Below, in pieces: positions 1 through 7,352 of a stretch of 19,600 nt of DNA. The translations under genes and the position numbers were made by a program. The stretch comes from JAJYZP01 sp049964535 (GTDB taxonomy: Bacteria > Actinomycetota > Acidimicrobiia > Acidimicrobiales > Acidimicrobiaceae). Within the stretch, counting starts at the first letter, position 1. Each line of letters opens with the position of its first letter. The notes below the pieces were generated by a model that saw nothing but the letters and a program-made list of their open reading frames with translations, did no database searches and was not told the DNA's origin. Location of the stretch: contig JBMFXG010000027.1 of assembly GCA_049964535.1 (NCBI GenBank), forward strand, positions 1 through 19,600. The letters run 5' to 3'.

Positions 1-82
1 CGATGCCAGGAAGCCCTTGCATCTCGGTAACGACCTCTCCGACGCGTCCGAGGTCGGTTTGAATAAGAACATATGCTTGCAA
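1..82 (-). CDS. Lrp/AsnC-type ligand-binding domain protein, N-terminal fragment
   Basis: This partial gene runs off the left edge, so only about 27 N-terminal residues are present. From a TTG start the protein begins MQAYVLIQTDLGRVGEVV and continues to MQGLPGI. This matches the opening beta strand and helix of stand-alone Lrp/AsnC ligand-binding (RAM/ACT-like) domains, whose typical start is 'MVxAYILIQTExGK...IxxIPGV'. Such small proteins lack the DNA-binding HTH and are thought to bind amino acids as oligomers or modulate full-length Lrp proteins. GGAG lies about 4 bases upstream of the TTG; no ATG or GTG is available in frame before an upstream stop. A gene of this kind beside thiL fits the gene order I recall from other actinobacteria. 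The family call rests on a short stretch, so confidence is moderate. Confidence 0.55.
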   Translation of the reverse strand, partial: MQAYVLIQTDLGRVGEVVTEMQGLPGI

Positions 83-239
83 AACTCTCCGATCAGGGTC
101 GACTGGGACAGCGATCAGCTGCGTTCATCGCGCTCCGCCTAGCCTATTAGCTCAACGGTTGTCTCGTGGTGAGAAGTTGACTTGATACACTGAATTACAG
201 GCGAGTCCGTGGTACCTCGACCGGAAGGTAGTCGCAATC

Positions 240-563
240 GTGGTTCCTAGCCAAGACCTCAATGACGCTCGTCGAGTTTTCGATGCGCTTCAGCGCTGGC
301 CCGTTTCGATAGTGCTGCCTGCATCGACTAGATTTCGCTACGACTCCTCGAATGCCTTGGCTATCGTCATTGAACACCTCGAAGCCCTCGCGAGCGAGTC
401 GCCCGGTTACAGCGACCCCGAGACCTCGTACTTTGTCTTTAGCGCGCAGACCCTGCTCGGTTACGGTCGATGCTGCGGGAGTCGTTGTCGCCACTGCCCC
501 TTCACAGCTCGTCGCGGTGACGAGCTAGCTCTCCTCCTCGGTTCGGCTACCGCTCGGTCGTAG
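240..563 (+). CDS. Small DUF5522-like Cys-rich protein
   Basis: This 107-residue protein starts at GTG, the only ATG/GTG/TTG in frame after an upstream stop, with GGAAGG 11 bases before it. The N-terminal half is predicted soluble and I do not recognise it. The C-terminal part, residues about 57-88, reads YSDPETSYFVFSAQ followed by a YGRCCGSRCRHCPF core. That matches the DUF5522 signature, in which 'VFTxxxHLxRGYCCGSGCRHCPY' is typical; the four cysteines and the CRHCP core are intact. The cysteine pattern suggests metal binding, but the function of the family is not known to me. The gene converges with thiL and their ends overlap by 17 bases. A competing 99-residue open frame on the opposite strand (195-494) shows no family resemblance. 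The motif makes this strand the more likely coding one. Confidence 0.68.
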   Translation: MVPSQDLNDARRVFDALQRWPVSIVLPASTRFRYDSSNALAIVIEHLEALASESPGYSDPETSYFVFSAQTLLGYGRCCGSRCRHCPFTARRGDELALLLGSATARS

Positions 564-1488
564 GCGAGTGGTGGTAGCCGATCTTCGGTAGTGGCCTTGC
601 ATGAAAAGTTCGCAGGGATCGATCATCGACGGTTACTCCAAGAAACTTTGGTTCCAAGAGCCCTGCAGCGTGAAAGTCGTCTACGAGCTGCTTTGGATGA
701 GAGGTGGTGAGGATGAGTTCGTAGTCGTCGCCACCAAAGAGAGCGTCGGCTTCGGTGGCGCCAGGTGCGATAGGCAGAGATTCCACTTTGAAGCCGAGCC
801 CCGATGCATCCGCTAGTCGATGGAGGTCGAGGGCTAGTCCGTCGGAGATATCAATTCCACAGCTGACCCCTGATCGAAGCGCCTGCTGTCCCTCTCTAAT
901 GCGCGCTTGTGGGCGGAGATGAGCCTGCAGGTCTTCTTGGGAGAGCAGGTCCGGTGATCCACCGGAGCGGAGGTGGCGAAGGCTGTGTGAAGATCGACCG
1001 AGAGGACCGGTGACAAAGATGCTCTGACCCGCTCGAGCACCGTCTCGTCGCAGGACGGAACTCGGGTCCACAAGGTGTCCAATAGCACAGACGGAGATAC
1101 TGAGCTGGGCTGCGATCGAGAGGTCGCCGCCGATAAGCCGGGTCTCATATTGCGAGCATGCGGTCGTGAGTCCGAGAAAGATCGCATCGAGGTCGCTGTG
1201 GGATGGACCTGCAACCGTTACCAGGACGCAGTCCGGTATAGCGCCCATGGCGGCGATATCGGAGATATTCGTGCTGATCGCTTTATAGCCGACATCGGAG
1301 TAACCGAAGTAGCGAAGCGAAAAGTGGATCTCCTCAACGATAACGTCGCTGCAGACGACCATATTGTTCGACTTCCAGCTTACGACTGCACTGTCATCTC
1401 CGATGCCCACCTCGTGGGGTTGGAGACTGTCTCGTTGAGCGATCTGACGAAGGATCCCATCTGTTGCAGAGAGTTCATCCCAGGGCAT
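547..1488 (-). CDS. thiL: Thiamine-monophosphate kinase
   Basis: This protein phosphorylates thiamine monophosphate to thiamine diphosphate with ATP, the last step of cofactor synthesis in the cytoplasm. At 313 residues it has normal family length. Visible AIRS/ThiL-fold motifs, in order, are GIGDDSAV (28-35, metal and nucleotide binding), the D48-x3-E52-x2-HF segment, NISDIAAMG (74-82), GGD (120-122), DISDGLALDL (213-222) and GGDDYEL (252-258). All key acidic residues appear present. The ATG is the first possible start after an in-frame upstream stop, and no good Shine-Dalgarno is visible before it. The gene diverges from pckG across about 131 bases, which should hold both promoters. Its 3' end overlaps the convergent DUF5522-like gene. 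Confidence 0.95.
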   Translation of the reverse strand: MPWDELSATDGILRQIAQRDSLQPHEVGIGDDSAVVSWKSNNMVVCSDVIVEEIHFSLRYFGYSDVGYKAISTNISDIAAMGAIPDCVLVTVAGPSHSDLDAIFLGLTTACSQYETRLIGGDLSIAAQLSISVCAIGHLVDPSSVLRRDGARAGQSIFVTGPLGRSSHSLRHLRSGGSPDLLSQEDLQAHLRPQARIREGQQALRSGVSCGIDISDGLALDLHRLADASGLGFKVESLPIAPGATEADALFGGDDYELILTTSHPKQLVDDFHAAGLLEPKFLGVTVDDRSLRTFHARPLPKIGYHHSPTTER

Positions 1489-1619
1489 GAGATGTGCGGT
1501 GATGTTGGTTTAGGAAGATTTCAAGATGGGTAGACATGGCGAATAAAACTTACTCGTATTCTAAATGAAGGATAACGATACGGCGCATTCTGAGGGGGCT
1601 TTGAATGCGTTGAGATTGG

Positions 1620-3431
1620 ATGGAAAAAATGAGTCAGATGACGTCGAATACCCGTCTCCTGGATTGGGTCGAAGAGGTTCGTGAGCTCTGTGGTCCAGAC
1701 GATGTTGTGTGGTGCGATGGATCCCAGGAGCAGTTCGATCTCTTGGCGGACAAGCTTGTAGCGGCCGGCACGCTGAAGAAGCTCAATCCAGCCAAGCGGC
1801 CAAACTCTTATTGGGCTCACTCCGACCCAAGAGACGTGGCTCGCGTCGAGAGTCGAACCTACATCTGTTCGGGTCTAGAAAGTGACGCAGGACCTACGAA
1901 CAACTGGCGGGACCCCGAAGAAATGCGTAAGCACATGACCGAGCTCTACTCGGGTTCCATGGCGGGACGAACCCTCTACGTCGTACCGTTCTCTATGGGT
2001 CCTGTCGGTTCTCCATTCTCGATGATTGGCGTCGAGCTTACTGACTCGCCGTACGTGGTGCTCTCGATGTCGATTATGGCGGCCGTGGGCCAAGCGGTCC
2101 TAAACGAGCTCGGTGAACGGGGAGATTTCGTACCTTGTCTACACTCCGTCGGACGGCCGATCGAGCCTGGTGGGCGGGATGTTCCATGGCCCTGTGACCC
2201 AGACGAGACCGTGATAGCGCACTTTCCTGAGTCTCGGGAGATCTGGTCCTATGGTTCAGGCTACGGGGGCAATGCCTTGTTGGGGAAAAAGTGTTTAGCG
2301 CTTCGGATCGCTTCGGCAGTGGCGCGCGACGAAGGCTGGCTTGCGGAGCACATGTTGATCTTAAAGCTGACAAGCCCACGAGGTGAGGAGCACTACGTTG
2401 CGGGTGCCTTCCCATCGGCCTGCGGGAAGACGAATCTAGCCATGCTGGTCCCTGCACTAGATGGCTGGAAGGTCGAGACGGTGGGTGACGATATCGCCTG
2501 GATGCGATTCGGTGAAGATGGTCGCCTTTGGGCAGTCAATCCCGAGGCCGGTTTTTTTGGTGTTGCGCCTGGAACGTCACAGCGGACAAATCCCAATGCC
2601 TTGAAGACGCTCACCAAGAATGTTATCTTTACGAATACTGCTCTGACGCACGATGATGACGTGTGGTGGGAGGGACTCACCGATGAGGTTCCAGAGGGTC
2701 TGACGACCTGGAAGGGTGAGGCCTATGATCCCGCGAGCGGCCCAGCAGCTCATCCCAATGCGCGCTTCACCGTTTCAGCAGCTCAAGCCCCTCAGATTGC
2801 TCAGGAGTGGCAGCGACCCGAAGGGGTGCCGATTTCGGCAATTCTTTTCGGCGGACGTCGAGCGTCGCTGATTCCTTTGGTGAGTGAGGCTCACTCCTGG
2901 GAGCACGGTGTCTTCCTTGGATCTATTGTTGCCTCTGAGACGACCGCTGCGGCAGAAGGATCCGTCGGAAATCTCCGTAGGGATCCCTTTGCCATGCTCC
3001 CTTTCTGTGGATACAACATGGGAGATTACTTTGCTCACTGGCTGGCGACTGGTGCACGAGCAGATGTCTCCAAACTTCCCCGTATCTATCTGGTCAACTG
3101 GTTCCGTAAGGGAAGCGATGGGTCGTTTCTCTGGCCAGGTTTTGGTGACAACGCACGGGTCCTCGCGTGGATCGTTGACCGACTTGAAGGAAGGGTAGGG
3201 GCGGTCGAGACGCCGTTCGGGCGGACACCGAAGCTAGCGGACCTCAACACTGATGGACTGTCCATCGAGCCATCGGCACTCGAGGAGCTCTGTAGCGTGC
3301 ACCGTCGGCTTCTCGTCTCGGAGTGCGAATCGATCGAGGAGCACTTTTCAACCTTTGGCGACCATCTTCCGAAGGAGTTAGCGCATCAGCTTGATCAGTT
3401 ACGCGAACAGTTGCTCGAAGGGGCCGACTGA
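1620..3431 (+). CDS. pckG: Phosphoenolpyruvate carboxykinase, GTP-dependent
   Basis: This cytoplasmic enzyme interconverts oxaloacetate plus GTP with phosphoenolpyruvate, CO2 and GDP, linking the TCA cycle to gluconeogenesis or anaplerosis. At 603 residues it is full length for the GTP family. The P-loop FPSACGKTN (264-272) carries the family's reactive Cys (C268). VGDDIAWM (288-295) is the second metal/kinase motif. NPEAGFFGVAPGTS (307-320) followed by QRTNPNA is the characteristic nucleotide-binding block. Arg and Lys residues of the substrate pocket appear in the usual context (VARVESRTY near 73-81, YGGNALLGKK near 215-224). The start could be the ATG at 1620, 1629 or 1638; none has a strong Shine-Dalgarno. 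The gene stands alone on the plus strand, between minus-strand thiL and the ferrochelatase gene, so it is probably monocistronic. Confidence 0.96.
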   Translation: MEKMSQMTSNTRLLDWVEEVRELCGPDDVVWCDGSQEQFDLLADKLVAAGTLKKLNPAKRPNSYWAHSDPRDVARVESRTYICSGLESDAGPTNNWRDPEEMRKHMTELYSGSMAGRTLYVVPFSMGPVGSPFSMIGVELTDSPYVVLSMSIMAAVGQAVLNELGERGDFVPCLHSVGRPIEPGGRDVPWPCDPDETVIAHFPESREIWSYGSGYGGNALLGKKCLALRIASAVARDEGWLAEHMLILKLTSPRGEEHYVAGAFPSACGKTNLAMLVPALDGWKVETVGDDIAWMRFGEDGRLWAVNPEAGFFGVAPGTSQRTNPNALKTLTKNVIFTNTALTHDDDVWWEGLTDEVPEGLTTWKGEAYDPASGPAAHPNARFTVSAAQAPQIAQEWQRPEGVPISAILFGGRRASLIPLVSEAHSWEHGVFLGSIVASETTAAAEGSVGNLRRDPFAMLPFCGYNMGDYFAHWLATGARADVSKLPRIYLVNWFRKGSDGSFLWPGFGDNARVLAWIVDRLEGRVGAVETPFGRTPKLADLNTDGLSIEPSALEELCSVHRRLLVSECESIEEHFSTFGDHLPKELAHQLDQLREQLLEGAD

Positions 3432-3454
3432 TCGTTGTGTGACCGGGTCCGGGC

Positions 3455-3482
3455 CTCCTGCGATATGACTTGAGAGCAGGGG
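3455..3482 (+). terminator. Weak hairpin downstream of pckG
   Basis: CTCCTGC-type arm 3455-3461 can pair with GCAGGGG at 3476-3482 (7 pairs including one G-T) around a 14-base loop, 24 bases after the pckG stop. There is no T-run behind it, so intrinsic termination is uncertain. Confidence 0.22.
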
Positions 3483-3524
3483 CGCTCATGGTGCGTGGTG
3501 CCAAGTCGTGGCAGCGTATCGGAG

Positions 3525-3543
3525 CGTTGGGCGGTTGGAACGG
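3525..3543 (+). repeat. 19-bp direct repeat, copy 1
   Basis: The sequence cgttgggcggttggaacgg occurs here and again identically at 3682-3700, 157 bases downstream. The two copies lie in different reading frames, so a repeated peptide does not explain them. Confidence 0.85.
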
Positions 3544-3681
3544 ACCCCTCTGGGAGAGATTTCTGAGCGTGGTCTTGACGCGTCCTCTCGACGCCAGATT
3601 CGCCTTCCTGAGGAGTCAAGGAGCTCCGCAGACGACCGGTTTAGCGAGATCGGGTTGGAAGGTCGCAGGAGGAGTAGATGA

Positions 3682-3700
3682 CGTTGGGCGGTTGGAACGG
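3682..3700 (+). repeat. 19-bp direct repeat, copy 2
   Basis: This copy is identical to 3525-3543. A shorter related GGGTTGGAAGG lies between the copies at about 3652-3662. Confidence 0.85.
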
Positions 3701-4167
3701 GTCGAGAATGAGTAGAAGGAGCGGGTTAACTACTTTGGCCAGATAGTGTACTGCGCGCACAGACCATGGAGTACACGGTATCGGGATCTGTAGTTGTAAG
3801 TTTCTTTGAGGGATGAGCCGAGAGGGACAACACTTCATTGGAGAGGAGCTCTCTGCGCTGAGCCGACGACCAACCAGAGGAAAAGTTCCATGGTCGGTTG
3901 GCCGAGCCGCTTGCAGGGTCGAGAGCGCATTCTGGGTGATGCTTGCAGCGTCGACGAGGGCCTGTGAGGGCCAGTGGGCTTTTCGGAAGAGGTCAGTGCG
4001 TTGTCGTTCTGTGGTTGGTCGATGACAGAACTCGAGGGGAACGGATCGTGGACGAGTCGACACTATCCAATCCCGTCAACTGTGATGAGGCACGGAGTCG
4101 CCGCGGTCGATGCGATCGATTAGTCACGAAGAGGAGCTCGTGATCCAGTTCGCTGCGCCCTGCTGAC

Positions 4168-5196
4168 CTAGCTCTCACGCAAACAGCACTGAGCGCTGCA
4201 GACCCAGCTCTGTGGAGCACTACCGGCGATCCGCTTGGGTTCGCGACGGTAGAGGTACTCCTCGACTAGATCGATGACCATCGGAGTGAACTGCGGTGCG
4301 TTCGATACCGTTGGAGAGCGAAAGAAGCTCAAACCGAGTGATGCTGCACTACTAGCCGCAAGAGTATCGAGATCGTACCGAACCTCTTGATGGTCTGAAA
4401 TAAATCCTATCGGAACGACGAGAACCTGTCGAACACCCCGCTGCGCTAGGTCCTTTAAGGTGTCAGAGACGTCGGGCTCGAGCCATGGTTGGCTCGGGGC
4501 ACCGCTACGTGATTGATAGGCTTCAAGTACTTCGATCGGCATTCCGTGTTGACTTGAGAGGCGAGATCCGAGCTCTCGCCGAACGGAGGCGAGCTGATCG
4601 ACGTAGAGCGCTCGATTGGTCATCTCAATCGGTATCGAGTGGGCTGTAGCTATGACAGCAGCGTCTGGGCTCGTGATGGTAAAACCACCTTGGACCGTTT
4701 CTTCAATGCCCGAAAGCAGGCCTTCGATAAAGAGTGGATGGTCGAAGTAGTGTCGAATCTTGACGATCTCGAGCTCACTTGATGCTTGCAGGAGATCGTT
4801 CGCCTGTTCGAGATCTTCGCGATACTGACGGCAGGCAGAGTAGGAGCCGTAGGCGGAGGTCGTGAAGACGAGTACGGAGCGATGTCCATCGGTGGCAATC
4901 TGCGATAAGGCATCGACGACGTAGGGATCCCAGTTGCGATTGCCGAAGTAGATCGGCAAGTCAATGTTGATCTCTTTGAGTGCTGCTCTGACCAACGAAA
5001 TGAGCTGCCGATTTTGCTCGTTGATTTGGGAGGTTCCTCCGAAGAGTTTGTACTGTTCAGCGACGAGGGCTAGTCGTTCCTCCGGTATCGATCGACCACG
5101 CGTGACGTTACGCAAGAACGCCATGACGTCTTCAGGCTTTTCTGGGCCACCGAAGGAGAGCCAGAGAAGGCAATCGTAGGATCGGCTCGGCTCCAC
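4168..5196 (-). CDS. hemH: Ferrochelatase (likely coproporphyrin type), with cysteine-rich C-terminus
   Basis: This protein inserts Fe2+ into a porphyrin ring in heme synthesis. In actinobacteria the family usually acts on coproporphyrin III (also named CpfC), which is the likely substrate here by lineage. At 342 residues it is full length. The N-terminus LLWLSFGGPEKPEDV and then FLRNVTRGR and LFGGTSQIN match the mycobacterial form as I recall it. TSAYGSYSACRQYREDL (113-129), ATAHSIP with the catalytic His (H186), and PIGFISDHQEVRYDLD (262-277, conserved Glu E271) are intact. The tail CSAQCC (C333, C337, C338), together with C122, could ligate a [2Fe-2S] cluster as reported for some actinobacterial ferrochelatases; that is inference. 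The GTG start lies 6 bases after the rpmB stop without a clear Shine-Dalgarno, suggesting translational coupling. Confidence 0.93.
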   Translation of the reverse strand: MEPSRSYDCLLWLSFGGPEKPEDVMAFLRNVTRGRSIPEERLALVAEQYKLFGGTSQINEQNRQLISLVRAALKEINIDLPIYFGNRNWDPYVVDALSQIATDGHRSVLVFTTSAYGSYSACRQYREDLEQANDLLQASSELEIVKIRHYFDHPLFIEGLLSGIEETVQGGFTITSPDAAVIATAHSIPIEMTNRALYVDQLASVRRELGSRLSSQHGMPIEVLEAYQSRSGAPSQPWLEPDVSDTLKDLAQRGVRQVLVVPIGFISDHQEVRYDLDTLAASSAASLGLSFFRSPTVSNAPQFTPMVIDLVEEYLYRREPKRIAGSAPQSWVCSAQCCLRES

Positions 5197-5202
5197 AGGA
5201 GA

Positions 5203-5394
5203 TCAGGAAGCCTTCGTAACCTTCCCGGCACGAATGCACGACGTGCAGACGTTAAGGCGCTTCGGCGTCGAGCCTACGATTGCTCGAACCCGTTGAATGT
5301 TAGGGTTGAAGCGACGCTTATTGCGTCGATGTGAGTGGGAGAGGCTCATACCGAAGTACGGCTTCTTGCCACAGAGATCGCAGACTGCAGCCAC
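5203..5394 (-). CDS. rpmB: 50S ribosomal protein L28
   Basis: This is a large-subunit ribosomal protein of 63 residues, starting M(V)AAVCDLCGKKPYFG and continuing SLSHSHRRNKRRFNPNIQ and VCTSCIRAGKV. The two CxxC pairs (CDLC and CTSC) identify the zinc-binding form. The open frame extends upstream to an ATG at 5427. The GTG at 5394 is preferred because it restores the family N-terminus and has AAGGAG 8 bases upstream, which would otherwise lie inside the coding region. The gene diverges from the fakA-like gene across about 122 bases and leads into the ferrochelatase gene 8 bases downstream, probably in one transcript. Confidence 0.96.
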   Translation of the reverse strand: MAAVCDLCGKKPYFGMSLSHSHRRNKRRFNPNIQRVRAIVGSTPKRLNVCTSCIRAGKVTKAS

Positions 5395-5402
5395 GGGTGG
5401 GT

Positions 5403-5408
5403 CTCCTT
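5403..5408 (-). promoter_or_regulatory. Ribosome binding site deciding the rpmB start
   Basis: AAGGAG on the minus strand, 8 bases before the GTG at 5394. It supports the short L28 start over the ATG at 5427. Confidence 0.8.
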
Positions 5409-5516
5409 GAAAGATCGATGTGAACATATCACAATAGCCGAGCAGTCGCAGTGTTCGGGTCGTTCCAGTCGACGATCTGCCTGGGCGGGAGGTTGCGAAG
5501 AGGGTAGAGCGCTATT

Positions 5517-7232
5517 ATGCGTCCAATGAGTCTGAGGCCAATTGAAATTCGGGACGCAGTTCTTCGGTCGTGTGAGCAGTACCGAGAGCGCCTTGAGCAG
5601 TACCGTCCATTGATCGATCGGCTCAACGTTTTCCCCGTACCAGACGGTGATACCGGTACGAATATGTGGCTCACCATGCAAAGTGTGACCGAGGCGACCC
5701 GTGGTATGGATCTTGACGTACAGCTGCTCCGGGAGGTATGTTCTGGGATCTCGATGGCGGCGCTCTTGGGGGCTCGGGGGAACTCGGGCGTGATACTTTC
5801 CCAGCTCTTATCGGGCTTTACTGCCGATCTCGTAGAAACGGTCGAGCTTGGAGATGAACAGATCTCCCTTCCGAGAGCGCTCTCTCGAGCCCTCTCGAGG
5901 GCGGCCGAGGTCGCCCAATCTGCGGTTCTGCGTCCGAAGGAGGGGACGATTCTCACTGTTGCTCGGCGGTCGGCTGAAGCTGCGGTTGACGCAAGTTCGA
6001 CCTTCGAAGGTAACGCCCTTGAGCCCTTTTTTCGGGCGACGCTCAGGGCTGGACGTGCAGCCCTGGAGATGACGCCACAGCAGCTTGAGCAGCTTCGGCG
6101 AGCTGGGGTCGTTGATTCCGGAGGTGCCGGCTACGTTCATTTTCTTGAATCGCTCTGGATTGGATTCTGTGGTTCAAAGCTCGATGATGAGCTCTGTCTC
6201 TATCCATGGTACGAGGGAGTAGAGCGCTTGAGCGGCCCAGTCGTGGAGACGAGCTGGGAAGCTGACGGTGGATCAGCAACCGAGGAGGAGCTGCGCTTTG
6301 AAGTCATGTTTCTCCTTCGGTCCGCATCTGAGACAACGGTCGACGCTATGAAAGAGGTCTGGCTCGGGCTAGGTGACTCCATCGTTGTGGTTGGTCAAGA
6401 AGGTGTCTGGAATTGCCACGTTCATACGAACGAGATTGGAGCGGCGATAGAGGCGGGTATCGCCGCCGGGGAGCTTCGCAACATCTCGGTCACCGACCTT
6501 CGTGAGCAGGTTGAAGAGGAACGTTGGGTCCGAATCGCAGAGAGCACTGAAGTGGTCGAGCCGCCACATCTGCAAGCGGTGACAGAGGTAGTCACGGTCT
6601 CGAACGGTGACGGTATAGCGAGAATCTTCTACTCTCTCGGGGTCCGTCACAATGTTGCGGGTGGTCCCTCGATGAATCCATCGACCTCTGATCTCTTGGA
6701 GATGATCGAGAAGTGTGATGCTCCGAACGTAATTGTCCTACCAAACAACTCGAACGTAGTTGCTGCTGCAAACGCTGCGACACAGCTCACTACTCGAACG
6801 GTCTCGATTCTCCCGACCTCCTCCGTGATTGAGGGATTTAGTGCATTGATGGTCTACGATCCTGGCTCCTCGCTCGCAGATAACCTCGACAACATGTCGA
6901 AGGCGGCATCGAAGGTGAGCATTGGCGAAGTTACCGTTGCAGTTCGATCAGGCGAGGGCACGAGGGGCTCCTTTGCATCAGGGGAGTTTATCGGTCTCTC
7001 TTCGAGCGGTGTCGAGGTATCCGGTAGTGACCTCGCAACCGTGACCAAGCAGCTCATAGAGATCATGATGAGCGATGCAACAGAGATCGTGACCATCGTC
7101 GAAGGAGAGGGCGCATCGCCAGCAAGCTCTCGCAGTATTGTGACGGCGCTCGAAGCCGATTACCCCCATCTGGTAGTAGATATCCACCATGGAGGGCAGG
7201 CCCTCTACCCCTATCTGATCGGCGTGGAGTAG
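5517..7232 (+). CDS. fakA: DAK2-domain fatty-acid kinase subunit (FakA/YloV-like)
   Basis: This is an ATP-binding kinase of the DhaL/DAK2 superfamily. In characterised members FakA phosphorylates a fatty acid held by a FakB (DegV) partner, giving acyl-phosphate; no FakB gene is visible here. At 571 residues it has family length. The DhaL domain occupies about 8-210, with NVFPVPDGDTGTNM (37-50, Asp residues that bind Mg-ATP), GARGNSGV (85-92), PKEGTILTVAR (140-150) and VDSGGAGY (199-206). The middle segment contains a GLGDSIVVVGQEGVWNCHVH-like block, followed by a DegV-like C-terminal part with LPNNSNV and LPTSSVIEG. The ATG at 5517 is used, though ATG 5526 is possible; AGAGGG lies upstream. 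It is the first gene of the plus-strand run, ahead of recG, a classic pairing. The biochemical role in this organism is inferred. Confidence 0.88.
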   Translation: MRPMSLRPIEIRDAVLRSCEQYRERLEQYRPLIDRLNVFPVPDGDTGTNMWLTMQSVTEATRGMDLDVQLLREVCSGISMAALLGARGNSGVILSQLLSGFTADLVETVELGDEQISLPRALSRALSRAAEVAQSAVLRPKEGTILTVARRSAEAAVDASSTFEGNALEPFFRATLRAGRAALEMTPQQLEQLRRAGVVDSGGAGYVHFLESLWIGFCGSKLDDELCLYPWYEGVERLSGPVVETSWEADGGSATEEELRFEVMFLLRSASETTVDAMKEVWLGLGDSIVVVGQEGVWNCHVHTNEIGAAIEAGIAAGELRNISVTDLREQVEEERWVRIAESTEVVEPPHLQAVTEVVTVSNGDGIARIFYSLGVRHNVAGGPSMNPSTSDLLEMIEKCDAPNVIVLPNNSNVVAAANAATQLTTRTVSILPTSSVIEGFSALMVYDPGSSLADNLDNMSKAASKVSIGEVTVAVRSGEGTRGSFASGEFIGLSSSGVEVSGSDLATVTKQLIEIMMSDATEIVTIVEGEGASPASSRSIVTALEADYPHLVVDIHHGGQALYPYLIGVE

Positions 7233-7242
7233 GCCCTCGTTT

Positions 7243-7279
7243 CAGTGTTCGAGAAGGTCTTGGGCTCGCCCAGACACTG
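7243..7279 (+). other. Nested inverted repeats between fakA and recG
   Basis: CAGTGT at 7243-7248 pairs with ACACTG at 7274-7279, and inside it TGGGC (7261-7265) pairs with GCCCA (7268-7272) around two bases. It begins 11 bases after the fakA-like stop. No T-run follows. It could be a weak terminator or an RNA fold between the two genes. Confidence 0.3.
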
Positions 7280-7340
7280 TGGCAGAGCGTGATGTGGCCT
7301 GCTAGGGTGCAAGGTATTCGTACAGACGTTCGTGTGTTTC

Positions 7341-7348
7341 AGAGGGGG
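7341..7348 (+). promoter_or_regulatory. Ribosome binding site deciding the recG start
   Basis: AGAGGGGG lies just upstream of the GTG at 7353. It would be coding sequence if translation began at the GTG at 7332. Confidence 0.6.
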
Positions 7349-7352
7349 ATAC

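Larger units (their letters stand above)
3432..4167. other. Gene-poor region between pckG and ferrochelatase
   Basis: About 735 bases lie between the pckG stop and the ferrochelatase stop. Open frames of 66-140 codons exist on both strands, for example 3489-3715 plus and 3641-4063 minus. None shows a recognisable domain, a convincing ribosome binding site or the codon pattern of the neighbouring genes. What it does contain is a 19-bp direct repeat (3525-3543 and 3682-3700), a 10-bp perfect inverted pair (3867-3876 and 4012-4021) and a GGTCGGTTGG element at 3892-3901. I could not match it to RNase P RNA, tmRNA, SRP RNA, a tRNA or a riboswitch. It may be a decayed gene, an unrecognised RNA, or plain spacer. 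Confidence 0.5.

Noticed and set aside
159..188. Possible promoter TTGTCT - 18 bases - TGATAC upstream of the DUF5522-like gene
   Set aside because: The boxes are weak matches and other pairings are equally possible; there is not enough support to annotate it.
195..494. 99-codon minus-strand frame opposite the DUF5522-like gene
   Set aside because: It has no recognisable motif, whereas the plus strand carries the conserved CCGSRCRHCP motif.
3489..3715. 75-codon plus-strand frame after pckG
   Set aside because: It lacks a clear ribosome binding site and any known domain, and the 19-bp repeat crosses it in two frames, which is unlike a conserved protein.
3877..3890. GAGGAAAAGTTCC, resembling the conserved GAGGAAAGTCC of RNase P RNA
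   Set aside because: It does not match the invariant core exactly, and I found none of the other conserved RNase P elements at suitable distance.
3641..4063. 140-codon minus-strand frame in the gene-poor island
   Set aside because: Composition is irregular (runs of Pro, Ser and Leu) and no family or start signal is visible; probably chance.
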